Below, in pieces: positions 44,663 through 52,852 of a stretch of DNA of 64,000 bases. Numbering within the stretch: the first letter of the stretch is position 1; the number at the start of each line of letters is the position of its first letter. The position numbers were made by a program, and so were the translations under genes. This DNA is from Streptomyces marokkonensis (lineage in GTDB: Bacteria; Actinomycetota; Actinomycetes; Streptomycetales; Streptomycetaceae): the NCBI RefSeq assembly GCF_008312835.1, contig NZ_VSKS01000006.1, forward strand, positions 186,001-250,000. Reading direction: 5' to 3'. A model generated the notes under the pieces. That model had not been told where the DNA came from. It worked only from the letters and a program-made list of their open reading frames with translations, and made no database searches.

Positions 44663-47600
44663 TCAGGTCCGCTTCAGCCGCAGCGTCATCAGCTCGAAGG
44701 GACGCAGCCGTACGGCGATCCGGTCGCCGTCGAGAGCCGGCGGCTCCCCGTCCGCGAGGGGGCGTTCCAGCAGGTCGGTCACCTCGACGCCGGTGGCCGC
44801 GAAACCGGTGGTGAGCGTGGCGCGGGCGCGGGCGCCGTGGGCTTCGTGGAAGCGGACGACGACGTCGCCGCTGCCGTCGTCGGCCAGCTTGACCGCCGTG
44901 ACCACGACCGCGTCCCGGTCGACCGTCACCAGGGGCGCGATCTCGCCGGCCCCGGTGAGCCGCCGCTCGGGGAGGTTGATCCGCCATCCCTCGCGCACCG
45001 CGTCACCGATGGACGCGCCTGGCACCAGCGCGTGCCGGAAGCGGTGCGGACCCTGGTCGGTCTCGGGGTCGGGGAAGCGCGGGGCGCGCAGCAGGGAGAC
45101 ACGCACCGTCGTGGTCGTACCGCGGTCGCCGCGGACCGTGCGGGTCACATCGTGGCCGTACGTCGAGTCGTTGACGACCGCCACACCCCAGTCCGGTTCC
45201 TGGAGGTGGACGAAGCGGTGGTTGCACGCCTCGAACTTGGCCGCCTCCCATGAGGTGTTGGTGTGGGTGGGCCGGAAGAAGTGCCCGAACTGCGTCTCGG
45301 ACGCGTAGCGTTCGGCGTGCAGGTCGAGCGGGAAGGCGAGCTTGAGGAACTTCTCCGTCTCGTGCCAGTCGACCTCGGTGTCCACCACCAGCCGCCGCTC
45401 CCCCGGCGGCAGCGACAGCGCCTGGGTCACCCGGGAGCCGCCGAAGGAGCGGACGATCCGCACCGAGGCCCCGTCCTCACCGGCCGCCACCTCGTCCGCG
45501 TCGGTCAGATCGGTGACCGTGTTGCGGTAGAACTCGTCGACGTCCCACGCGTCCCACATGTTCGGCAGGTCCTGGTGGAGCTGGAGGAGGTTGCCGGCCC
45601 GTCCGGGGGCGATGGTCTCGCGGTCGGACTCGATGTCGTGGGCGGAGACCACCAGACCGCGGGCGTCGACCTCGATCCGGAGCAGGCCGTTGTCCAGGAC
45701 GTGCCCGCCGCCGGGCCGCGCGCCGAGGGCCGTGCGGCCCTCGGAGGCCGCCGGACGCGCACCGCCCGCGGGAACACCGGAGCGGGAGTGCGGGGCGGCG
45801 TTGAACACGAGCGGGACCGTGCCCTCGCCGGCCAGGGCGCGCTGCGCGGAGCCGATGATGCCGTTCAGCTCCCCGGCGATCCGCGCGTAGGTGGCGCGGG
45901 CCTCCCGGTGCACCCAGGCGATGGAGGAGCCGGGCAGGATGTCGTGGAACTGGTGCAGCAGCACCGTCTTCCAGATCCGGTCCAACTCCTCGTACGGGTA
46001 GGGGAATCCGGTCCGTACGGCCGCCGTCGCCGACCACAGTTCCGCCTCGCGCAGCAGGTGTTCGCTGCGGCGGTTGCCCTGCTTGGTGCCGGCCTGGCTG
46101 GTGAGGGTGGCGCGGTGGAGCTCGAGGTAGAGCTCGCCGACCCAGACGGGCGGTTCGGGGTACTCGGCCTCGGCCTTCGCGAAGAACGCGGACGGTGTCT
46201 CCCAGGTCACCGTCGCCGAGCCCTCCAGGTCCCGCATCCGGGCCGCCCTGGCGACCATCTCACGGGTGGTTCCGCCGCCCCCGTCGCCCCATCCGGTGGG
46301 CGCGAGGGAGTGACGGGCGGCGCCCTTGTCCTTGAAGTTGCGGACCGCGTGGGCGATCTCGGCGCCCCGCATGGAGCAGTTGTAGGTGTCGACGGGCGGG
46401 AAGTGGGTGAAGATCCGGGTGCCGTCCACGCCCTCCCAGCGGAAGGTGTGGTGGGGGAAGCTGTTCGTCCGCGACCAGGAGATCTTCTGCGTCAGCAGGT
46501 ACTTGGCGCCCGCGGCCCTGATGATCTGTGGCAGTCCGGCGGCGAAGCCGAAGGTGTCCGGCAGCCACGCCTCGTCGTTCTCGATGCCGAACTCGTCGAG
46601 GAAGAACCGCTTGCCGTGCACGAACTGCCGCGCCATCGCCTCCGAGCCGGGCATGTTGGTGTCCGACTCCACCCACATGCCGCCGGCCGGTACGAACCGT
46701 CCGTCGGCGACCGCCTTCTTCACCCGCGCCCACACCTCGGGCCGGTGCTCCTTCACCCAGGCCCACTGCTGGGCCTGCGACATGGCGAAGACGAACTCGG
46801 GCTCGTCGTCGAGCAGGGCGGTCATGTTGGCGGCCGTGCGGGCGACCTTGCGCACGGTCTCGCGCAGCGGCCACAGCCACGCCGAGTCGATGTGCGCGTG
46901 TCCGACGGCGCTGACGCGGTGCGCGGAGGGGACGGCGGGGGCCGACAGCACCTCGGTGAGGCACGCGCGGGCCTGCCGCGCCGTGCCGTTCACGTCCTGG
47001 AGGTCGACGGCGTCCAGGGCCCGGTCCACGGCGCGCAGGATCTCCCAGCGGCGGGGCGAGTCGGCCGGCAGCTCGGCCATCAGCTCGCCGAGCACGTCGA
47101 GGTCGATCACCAGCTGCCACACCGTCTCGTCGAGGACGGCGAGGTCCATCCGGGCCAGGGTGTACTGCGGTGCGCTGCCCGCGGTGTCCTTGTCGCCGAG
47201 CCGGGTCGGCGCGAAGGGGCGGTAGTCCAGGATGACGGGGTTGGAGGCGGCCTCGATGTGCAGGCGCACCTCCTCACCGCCTTCGACGGGTGCGCCGATG
47301 CGCACCCACTGGTTGCGCGGGTTGAGGCCCTTCACGGGGGTGCCGTCGGGCCGGTAGACCAGTCCCTCGCACTGGAAGCCGGGCATGTTCTCGTCGAAGC
47401 CGAGGTCCAGGACCGCCTCCACGGTCCTGCCGGCCCACGCCTCGGGCACGGTCCCGGTGACCCGGAACCAGCTGGTGCCCCAGGGCGCGCCCCAGCGGGC
47501 GCCCACCTCGACGGGTTCGGTTTCGGCCGCGAGTCCCTCGGCGACGGGGACGGGTTCTCCCGGTGCGTGCCACACCGCGACCTCGAGGGGTACGGACTCG

Positions 47601-47677
47601 GGGTACACGGCGGGCCGGATGCGCTCGTCGAGGACGCGCTTGAGGCGGGCTTCCACCAGGGTGCGGTCGTCATGCAT
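44663..47677 (-). CDS. Alpha-mannosidase, glycoside hydrolase family 38
   Basis: The 1004-aa protein lacks a signal peptide, so it is probably cytoplasmic. The catalytic domain has GHAHIDSAWLWPLRETVRKV near residue 260 (zinc His-x-Asp), SQAQQWAWVKEHRPEVWARV, the nucleophile Asp region DEAWLPDTFGFAAGLPQI near 370, and HTFRWEGVDGTRIFTHFPP. The middle and C-terminal GH38 beta domains extend to the end. It removes alpha-mannose residues from imported or recycled glycans. It abuts the deletion scar, so it may have belonged to a sugar-catabolism cluster controlled by the lost regulator. Confidence 0.9.
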   Translation of the reverse strand: MHDDRTLVEARLKRVLDERIRPAVYPESVPLEVAVWHAPGEPVPVAEGLAAETEPVEVGARWGAPWGTSWFRVTGTVPEAWAGRTVEAVLDLGFDENMPGFQCEGLVYRPDGTPVKGLNPRNQWVRIGAPVEGGEEVRLHIEAASNPVILDYRPFAPTRLGDKDTAGSAPQYTLARMDLAVLDETVWQLVIDLDVLGELMAELPADSPRRWEILRAVDRALDAVDLQDVNGTARQARACLTEVLSAPAVPSAHRVSAVGHAHIDSAWLWPLRETVRKVARTAANMTALLDDEPEFVFAMSQAQQWAWVKEHRPEVWARVKKAVADGRFVPAGGMWVESDTNMPGSEAMARQFVHGKRFFLDEFGIENDEAWLPDTFGFAAGLPQIIRAAGAKYLLTQKISWSRTNSFPHHTFRWEGVDGTRIFTHFPPVDTYNCSMRGAEIAHAVRNFKDKGAARHSLAPTGWGDGGGGTTREMVARAARMRDLEGSATVTWETPSAFFAKAEAEYPEPPVWVGELYLELHRATLTSQAGTKQGNRRSEHLLREAELWSATAAVRTGFPYPYEELDRIWKTVLLHQFHDILPGSSIAWVHREARATYARIAGELNGIIGSAQRALAGEGTVPLVFNAAPHSRSGVPAGGARPAASEGRTALGARPGGGHVLDNGLLRIEVDARGLVVSAHDIESDRETIAPGRAGNLLQLHQDLPNMWDAWDVDEFYRNTVTDLTDADEVAAGEDGASVRIVRSFGGSRVTQALSLPPGERRLVVDTEVDWHETEKFLKLAFPLDLHAERYASETQFGHFFRPTHTNTSWEAAKFEACNHRFVHLQEPDWGVAVVNDSTYGHDVTRTVRGDRGTTTTVRVSLLRAPRFPDPETDQGPHRFRHALVPGASIGDAVREGWRINLPERRLTGAGEIAPLVTVDRDAVVVTAVKLADDGSGDVVVRFHEAHGARARATLTTGFAATGVEVTDLLERPLADGEPPALDGDRIAVRLRPFELMTLRLKRT

Positions 47678-47759
47678 GCGGGGCGCTCCGTGGTTGAGGG
47701 CGGGTGGTCACCAGGGGTACAACTCCCCCGGTGCCGGCCCGTTCGAACCAGGCCGCGGG

Positions 47760-48212
47760 TCAGTGTGCGGCGCCGTGACCGTCCGGTGTGCCGCCGTGAC
47801 CGTCCGGGGCGGCGGCCCGTGTCCGCGCCTGGGCCTCGATGCGGCGCTTGGCGTCGCCCCAGTCGACCGGCAGCCGCTCCGCCGGCACCTCCCAGAAGGT
47901 GAACGTCGAGTCGCGCATCGTCTCCCGCAGGCCGCTCATGACGCTCTTGTGCGGTTCGGTGCGGGCGTAGGTGTGGAGCGCCTCCCGGCTCTCCCACGCG
48001 GACAGGGTGTAGAAGACCCTGCCGAACGGCCTGGCCTCCAGGGAGGCGCCCAGCGCTCCGGGTGCCCTGCGCACCTGGGCCCAGGCGGAGAGCGACTTCA
48101 GGAAGAAGCGGGGGACGTCCTTCAGCGACCGCACCTCGAAGCGGGAGGCCATGACGACGGCACGGGTGTCGGGGCGGGCCGGATTCGGTGTGACCCAGGG
48201 AAGAACAGGCAC
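47760..48212 (-). CDS. DUF3291/antibiotic-biosynthesis-monooxygenase-like ferredoxin-fold protein
   Basis: The 150-aa product contains MASRFEVRSLKDVPRFFLKS, FGRVFYTLSAWESREALHTY and STFTFWEVPAERLP, matching dimeric alpha+beta barrel proteins related to ABM and DUF3291. The C-terminus ends in a short glycine/histidine repeat (PDGHGGTPDGHG). No catalytic function can be named. GGAGGCG before the GTG supports the start. It is divergent from a MerR regulator and its likely target. Confidence 0.68.
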   Translation of the reverse strand: MPVLPWVTPNPARPDTRAVVMASRFEVRSLKDVPRFFLKSLSAWAQVRRAPGALGASLEARPFGRVFYTLSAWESREALHTYARTEPHKSVMSGLRETMRDSTFTFWEVPAERLPVDWGDAKRRIEAQARTRAAAPDGHGGTPDGHGAAH

Positions 48213-48300
48213 GATAGTCTCGCCTCCACAGTTGGTGAGTGGCGCTATCCAGATTAGACAGTGCCGCTACCCAATTGCCAGAGGGAGAGCGGAGAAGCAT

Positions 48301-48975
48301 GTGAGAATCTCGGAACTGAGCCGCCGCAGCGGGGTGCCCAACGCGACGATCAAGTACTACCTGCGGGAGGGGCTGCTGCCCCCCGGCCGGGCCACCGCGG
48401 CGACCCAGGCCGAGTACGACGAGACCCATCTCAGGAGGCTGCGGCTGATCCGCGCACTGGTCGGCGTGCGCGGGCTGTCGGTGGCGTCGGCCAAGCAGGT
48501 CCTGGAGGCCATGACCGAGCACAGGACCGACCCGCACGAGGTGCTGGGCATCGCGTTCGGCATCCGGCCGTCGACCGCCGGTGCCACGGACACGGCCGAG
48601 GGCGACGGCACCGCCGGGGCGAACCCCGAGGCCGCCGCCCTGGTCGACGCGATGGGCTGGTCGGTCTCCGAGCACAACCCCGCGCGGCAGATCATCGACC
48701 GGACGCTTCGGACCCTGCGCTCACTGGACGTCGAGTACGACTGGCGGGCACTCCTCCCCTACGCCGACCTCGCGGAGCGGACGGCCCGGTACGACCTGGA
48801 CCGGATCGAGTCGATCACGGACCCGCTGGAGAAGGCCGAGCGGGCGGTACTCCTGACCTTCCTGCTGGAACCCGCGCTGATGGCCCTGCGCCGCCTGGCG
48901 CAGGAGAACGAGTCGACGGCACGGCACGGCGGGGGCGAGCACCAACAGGGGCCTGTCCGGCGGATCTTGCCGTGA
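48301..48975 (+). CDS. MerR-family transcriptional regulator
   Basis: The 224-aa protein starts with the MerR helix-turn-helix, VRISELSRRSGVPNATIKYY, LREGLLPPGR and TQAEYDETHLRRLRLIRAL. A roughly 130-residue C-terminal domain of unknown ligand specificity follows, with no cysteine set for metal binding. GGAGAAGC precedes the GTG at 48301. The 88-bp gap to the divergent DUF3291-like gene contains near-repeats GCGCTATCCA and CCGCTACCCA, which may be its operator. Confidence 0.87.
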   Translation: MRISELSRRSGVPNATIKYYLREGLLPPGRATAATQAEYDETHLRRLRLIRALVGVRGLSVASAKQVLEAMTEHRTDPHEVLGIAFGIRPSTAGATDTAEGDGTAGANPEAAALVDAMGWSVSEHNPARQIIDRTLRTLRSLDVEYDWRALLPYADLAERTARYDLDRIESITDPLEKAERAVLLTFLLEPALMALRRLAQENESTARHGGGEHQQGPVRRILP

Positions 48976-49186
48976 CCGGGCCGGAGGGCCTAAGGTCGGC
49001 CGGGTGACTGCCGGGTCGGCCGTAGGCCATACATGTAAGGCGTTCCCGGTCTCGTTGTGAGGCCGGTGCGGGGCACGCCCCCGCCCGTGCGGGCCCGTGG
49101 CCCGCCCCGCTCCTCCGTGCTCCTTTCCCGTCGCGCGCCCCGGCGCGCGTCCACCTCGGAAACCGAAACCGGAGACGTGTCCAGCC

Positions 49187-49582
49187 ATGCCTGAAGCACA
49201 GCACATCGAACTGAACCACACCGTCGTCTACGCCAGCGACCGCCGGACCTCCGCCGAGTTCCTCGCCGGCATACTGGGGCTGGAGGTCGGAGCACCGTTC
49301 GGCCCCTTCCTCCCGATCGACCTGGGCAACGGCGTGACCCTCGACTACTACGAGAAGCGGGACGAGCCGATCCAGCCTCAGCACTACGCGTTCCTCGTGG
49401 AGGAGGAGCGGTTCGACACCATGATCGCGCGCCTGGAGGCCGCCGGTGTCACCTACTACGCGGACCCGGTTCACAGGGAGCCGGGCCGGGTCAACGACCT
49501 CTTCGGCGGACGCGGCGCCTACTTCGACGACCCGGACGGCCACAACATGGAGATCATGACCCGGCCGTACGCGCGGCCCTGA
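49187..49582 (+). CDS. VOC-superfamily (glyoxalase/dioxygenase-fold) protein
   Basis: The 131-aa protein has paired beta-alpha-beta-beta-beta modules: IELNHTVVYASDRRTSAEFL, LGLEVGAPFGPFLPIDLGNG and YFDDPDGHNMEIMTRPY. The late Glu (NMEI) and early His (LNHTV) occupy the metal-ligand positions of VOC enzymes. Its substrate is unknown; relatives include glyoxalases and resistance proteins. The ATG at 49187 was chosen on the family N-terminus. Confidence 0.82.
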   Translation: MPEAQHIELNHTVVYASDRRTSAEFLAGILGLEVGAPFGPFLPIDLGNGVTLDYYEKRDEPIQPQHYAFLVEEERFDTMIARLEAAGVTYYADPVHREPGRVNDLFGGRGAYFDDPDGHNMEIMTRPYARP

Positions 49583-49598
49583 GCCCCGGACGGATCCG

Positions 49599-50081
49599 TC
49601 ACAGCGCCCTGTACATGATGTGCAGCCCGACCGGACCGTGCAGCGGGTGGTCGAACGCCCCGGGCACCGTCCCGAGGATCGTGAAGCCGAGTGACGTCCA
49701 CAGCCTCACCGCCGGGTTGGTCTCGACGACGGCGTTGAACACCATGCCCCGGTAGCCGGCGTCCCGCGCCTCGGCCAGGACGTGCTCCGCGAGCAGGCGT
49801 CCGACGCCCCGGCCGGCCCGGTCGGGGTCGACCATGAACCCGGCGTTGGCGATCCGCGCGGCGGGTCCGCCGTAGTTGGGGGTGACGTAGGCGGAGGCGA
49901 CGACGGCGCCGGTGTCGTCCTCGACGACGTACACCCGTTTCGCCGGGTTCATCCACAGGGCCCGGGCGTCCTTCTCGGAGGTGCCCGGGTCCCAGGTGTA
50001 GGTCTCGCCGGCGGCGACGATGCGGTGCCAGAACGGCCAGACGCGCGGCCAGTCGCCGGGGGTCGCTTCCCTGATCAGCAT
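49599..50081 (-). CDS. GNAT-family N-acetyltransferase
   Basis: The 160-aa protein begins MLIREATPGDWPRVWPFWHR and has the acetyl-CoA site NAGFMVDPDRAGRGVGRLLA, with the Q/RxxGxG/A core RAGRGVG, then VFNAVVETNPAVRLWTSLGF and a C-terminal strand. This is the phosphinothricin-acetyltransferase-like branch, though substrate identity is open. It is convergent with the VOC gene (16 bp apart). An in-frame extension to 50288 crosses the small gene at 50137 in another frame and was rejected. Confidence 0.83.
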   Translation of the reverse strand: MLIREATPGDWPRVWPFWHRIVAAGETYTWDPGTSEKDARALWMNPAKRVYVVEDDTGAVVASAYVTPNYGGPAARIANAGFMVDPDRAGRGVGRLLAEHVLAEARDAGYRGMVFNAVVETNPAVRLWTSLGFTILGTVPGAFDHPLHGPVGLHIMYRAL

Positions 50082-50136
50082 GGACGCGAGTCTGGCACGC
50101 CCACGGGCCGGCCGGCCGCTCGTTCCGCGGCCGGGG

Positions 50137-50310
50137 TCAGTCGACGCTGGGCAGGATGTGCGGCTCGGCGAGGTCGTCCTCGTAGCCCGCCAGACGGATC
50201 GGGGCCGAACGGGCCCACACGTCGAGAAAGCCGAGTTCCCCCGGCCGGCGGCCGGAACGCTCCGTGCGTTCCTTGGGGCGCTGTTCACATGTCGTCTTCT
50301 CCGGTGTCAC
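50137..50310 (-). CDS. Small 57-aa protein of unknown function with strong ribosome-binding site
   Basis: A GTG at 50310 preceded by AAGGAG six bases upstream opens a 57-codon frame on the minus strand. The N-terminal half is basic (TTCEQRPKERTERSGRRPGE). The C-terminal half is ordered-looking and acidic (ELGFLDVWARSAPIRLAGYE, then DDLAEPHILPSVD). It has no signal peptide or membrane helix. The leader-like basic part and conserved-looking acidic C-terminus could suit a regulatory peptide or a modified peptide precursor, but no maturation enzyme is adjacent. It lies 55 bp upstream of the GNAT gene on the same strand, so cotranscription is possible. Confidence 0.6.
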   Translation of the reverse strand: MTPEKTTCEQRPKERTERSGRRPGELGFLDVWARSAPIRLAGYEDDLAEPHILPSVD

Positions 50311-50322
50311 CGCGCACTCCTT

Positions 50323-50779
50323 ATGTGTCGGTCACCCTCGGGACGTGCTGCGTCGGCCCTGCGCCTGGCGTCTGACGTCCGCTCGGGTCTGAGTCGAAAG
50401 CCGTTCGGACGCGGTGGCGCCGGTAACTCGGGGGAGAGCAGGCCGTTGTGAACCGGCTGGTCCCAGACGGACCGTGGGTGCGGGTAGGACCCTTACTGCT
50501 GTCCGTCCGCCTCAGAGTAACCAAATGAGCGGCCCCCCGCTCGATGGGGCTCAAAACCGTCGGTAACAATCACGCGACAGAGTGCACCCAATCCACCCTC
50601 ATATGACGCTATATCGCCACTCAGACGGCATCTTCATTCACTCATTCGGACTACCCGGGCGTCGACGCATTCGACAAGGTCGCATGGTCATGGCGCAGTT
50701 CAAGTCCCGTTGGCCGGCCCGCAAGCTCGCCATGGTCTGCTGCCGCACGGCAACGGCTGTCTCCCGGGAGGACCGGCGC
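50323..50779. other. Divergent intergenic region between the 57-aa gene and the HD-like gene
   Basis: About 457 bp without a convincing gene. The part from 50500 to 50660 is notably less G+C-rich than its surroundings (AACCAAATGAG, GGTAACAATCACG, TCATATGACGCTATATCGCC), as expected for promoters or regulator binding. The rightward frame is open from 50582, so an upstream start for the HD-like gene cannot be excluded. Confidence 0.5.
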
Positions 50780-51232
50780 ATGGAACTGCGCACCGTCGAG
50801 GAGCTGATGGACCTGCTGTACGCGTGCCGGGGCACGCGGGAGGACCGGGGCGGCCCCGGCGGCGCGCCGGTGGACGCCCACGACCACGCCCTGCGGACCG
50901 CCGCGCTGCTGCGCCGGGGCCGGCCCGCGGACAAGGAACTCCAGGTGGCCGGGCTGGTACGGCCGGTCGGCCGGCTGCTGTGGCCGGGTGAACCGGCGGT
51001 GGGGGCCGACCGGGCGGCGGACGCGATACGGGCGCTGCTCGGCGAGCGGGTGGCCGGCCTGGTCCGCCGGCACCCCCGGCACGACCTCCCGGCCGGGGAC
51101 GACCTCCTCGCCCTGCGCACGGCGGACGAGGAGGCCCGCACCGCCGGCTTCGACGCCGGTGTCCTGGAGGACTGGCGCACAGTGCTGGAGCTGCTGGCGG
51201 CGCGCCACGCACGGCTGGGAATGGTCGACTGA
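50780..51232 (+). CDS. HD-domain-like protein with degenerate catalytic motif
   Basis: The 150-aa protein resembles small HD phosphohydrolases. ELRTVEELMDLLYACRGTRE starts the family, VDAHDHALRTAALLRR carries the first histidine, and DKELQVAGLVRPVGRLLWPG sits where functional members have GLVHDIGH. The HD pair is replaced by Arg-Pro and the following His by Arg. Further on, GERVAGLVRRHP matches the family. Metal binding is probably lost, so the protein may be a regulator or decayed enzyme. GGGAGG before the ATG at 50780 sets the start; the frame is open to 50582. Confidence 0.65.
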   Translation: MELRTVEELMDLLYACRGTREDRGGPGGAPVDAHDHALRTAALLRRGRPADKELQVAGLVRPVGRLLWPGEPAVGADRAADAIRALLGERVAGLVRRHPRHDLPAGDDLLALRTADEEARTAGFDAGVLEDWRTVLELLAARHARLGMVD

Positions 51233-51254
51233 CGACACCCTCGGGGCGCCGAGG

Positions 51255-52748
51255 TCACCACCGGCCGGGCGCGTAGTCCTTCAGGAAGACGCCGTACAGG
51301 TCCTCGCCCGCCTCACCGCGCACGATCGGGTCGTAGACGCGGGCCGCGCCGTCGACCAGGTCGAGCGGGGCGTGGAAGCCGGCCTCGGCGAGGCGCAGCT
51401 TGTCGAAGTGGGGACGCTCGTCGGTGATCCAGCCGGTGTCGACCGAGGTCATCAGGATGCGATCGGTGTCGAACATCTCCTGCGCGCTGGTCCGGGTCAC
51501 CATGTTCATCGCCGCCTTGGCGGCGTTGGTGTTGGGGTGCCCCGCGCCCTTGTAGCCGCGGTCGAACACGCCCTCCATCGCCGAGACGTTGACGACGTAC
51601 GCACGACCGTTGGACGCCCGCCGCGCGGCCTCGGCCATCGCCGGGCGCAGCGCGCTGATCAGGATGAACGGTGCCGTGTAGTTGCACAGCTGGGTCTCCA
51701 GCAGCTCCACGGGGGAGATCTGCTCGATGGTCTGGACCCAGGTGTTGGAGTCGACGACGTCGGGGACGAGGCCGCCCGCGTCGATCGCGGTGCCGTCACG
51801 GTGGCGCACCACGCTGGCGTTGCCCGCGACCAGCGCCAGGTCGGCCACCTTCTGCGCGTCGAGGCCGCTGACACCGACGGGAAGCGCGGTCAGTCCGTCG
51901 ACCGCGCCGGAGTTGAAGGCGCCGATGACGTGGTGGGCGGGCAGCTCACCCGCCGGCAGCGGGGCGCTCTCGCCCTCGACGAGCGCGGCGTAGGCGGACG
52001 GCAGGCGGCGCACGGTCTGGGTGGCGTTGTTGATCAGGATGTCGAGCGGCCCCTGCTCCGCGACCCGGTCGGCCAGCGCGACGGCCTGGGCCGGGTCGCG
52101 CAGATCGATGCCGACGACCTCCAGGCGGTGCATCCAGTCACCGGAGTCGTCCATGGCCTTGAAGCGGCGGATGGCGTCCTTGGGGAAGCGCGTGGTGATC
52201 GTGGTGTGGGCACCGTCACGCAGCAGCCGCAGCGCGATGTACATGCCGATCTTGGCGCGTCCGCCGGTGAGCAGCGCCCGCTTGCCGGTGAGGTCGGTGC
52301 GGGCGTCGCGCCGGGCCCGGTTCTCGGCGGCGCAGTTCGGGCAGAGCTGGTGGTAGAAGTAGTCGACCTCGACGTAGCGCGTCTTGCAGGTGTAGCAGGA
52401 GCGCGGCCGCTGGAGTATCCCCGCGATCCTGCCGGGCTCGACGCGGGAGGAGGGCAGGATGCCTTCCGTCTCGTCGTCGATGCGCTCGGCGGAGCCCGTG
52501 GCGGTGGCCTCGGTGACCGCCTTGTCGTGTGCGGTCTTGGCGGCCCTCCGCTCCTGGCGGCGGCGCTGCTTGACCGTGCGGTAGATGTGCGAGGTGGCCC
52601 GGCGGACCAGGATCGCGTCCGGGTGGTCGACGTCGAGTTTGTCGAGTTCCTCGAGCACGCCGAGGCAGACGGCCAGCCGCTCCGGGTCGATGCCGGGCCC
52701 GTGTGCCACCGCGTCCGTGGCCTCGGGGCCGTCCTGTGTCACCGTCAT
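51255..52748 (-). CDS. Long SDR-family oxidoreductase with N-terminal zinc-ribbon-like insert
   Basis: The 497-aa protein has an N-terminal charged region (1-115) and a CYTC-x15-CPNC cysteine set near residues 118-140. A Rossmann SDR domain begins at GKRALLTGGRAKIGMYIALR (TGGxxxIG). NNAT marks the catalytic asparagine region, and INVS-like VNVSAMEGVF and the Tyr/Lys region (about residue 410, HPNTNAAKAAMNMV) follow. The usual YxxxK appears as HPNTNAAK, so the catalytic Tyr is doubtful. The family is conserved in Streptomyces but has no defined substrate. Confidence 0.75.
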   Translation of the reverse strand: MTVTQDGPEATDAVAHGPGIDPERLAVCLGVLEELDKLDVDHPDAILVRRATSHIYRTVKQRRRQERRAAKTAHDKAVTEATATGSAERIDDETEGILPSSRVEPGRIAGILQRPRSCYTCKTRYVEVDYFYHQLCPNCAAENRARRDARTDLTGKRALLTGGRAKIGMYIALRLLRDGAHTTITTRFPKDAIRRFKAMDDSGDWMHRLEVVGIDLRDPAQAVALADRVAEQGPLDILINNATQTVRRLPSAYAALVEGESAPLPAGELPAHHVIGAFNSGAVDGLTALPVGVSGLDAQKVADLALVAGNASVVRHRDGTAIDAGGLVPDVVDSNTWVQTIEQISPVELLETQLCNYTAPFILISALRPAMAEAARRASNGRAYVVNVSAMEGVFDRGYKGAGHPNTNAAKAAMNMVTRTSAQEMFDTDRILMTSVDTGWITDERPHFDKLRLAEAGFHAPLDLVDGAARVYDPIVRGEAGEDLYGVFLKDYAPGRW

Positions 52749-52852
52749 CGCCGCTGCCGTTTCCCGCTCTGCTGTCGCGGCGCTCCGTTCGCATCCGCTG
52801 TCGAACGCCGGATTTTACTTCAGCGTCCGGCCGCAGCACCAAACCGCGTCCC

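Noticed and set aside
44663-47757. LacI-type operator in front of the GH38 gene
   Set aside because: No CG-centred palindrome like that at 1652 was found in the 80 bp upstream.
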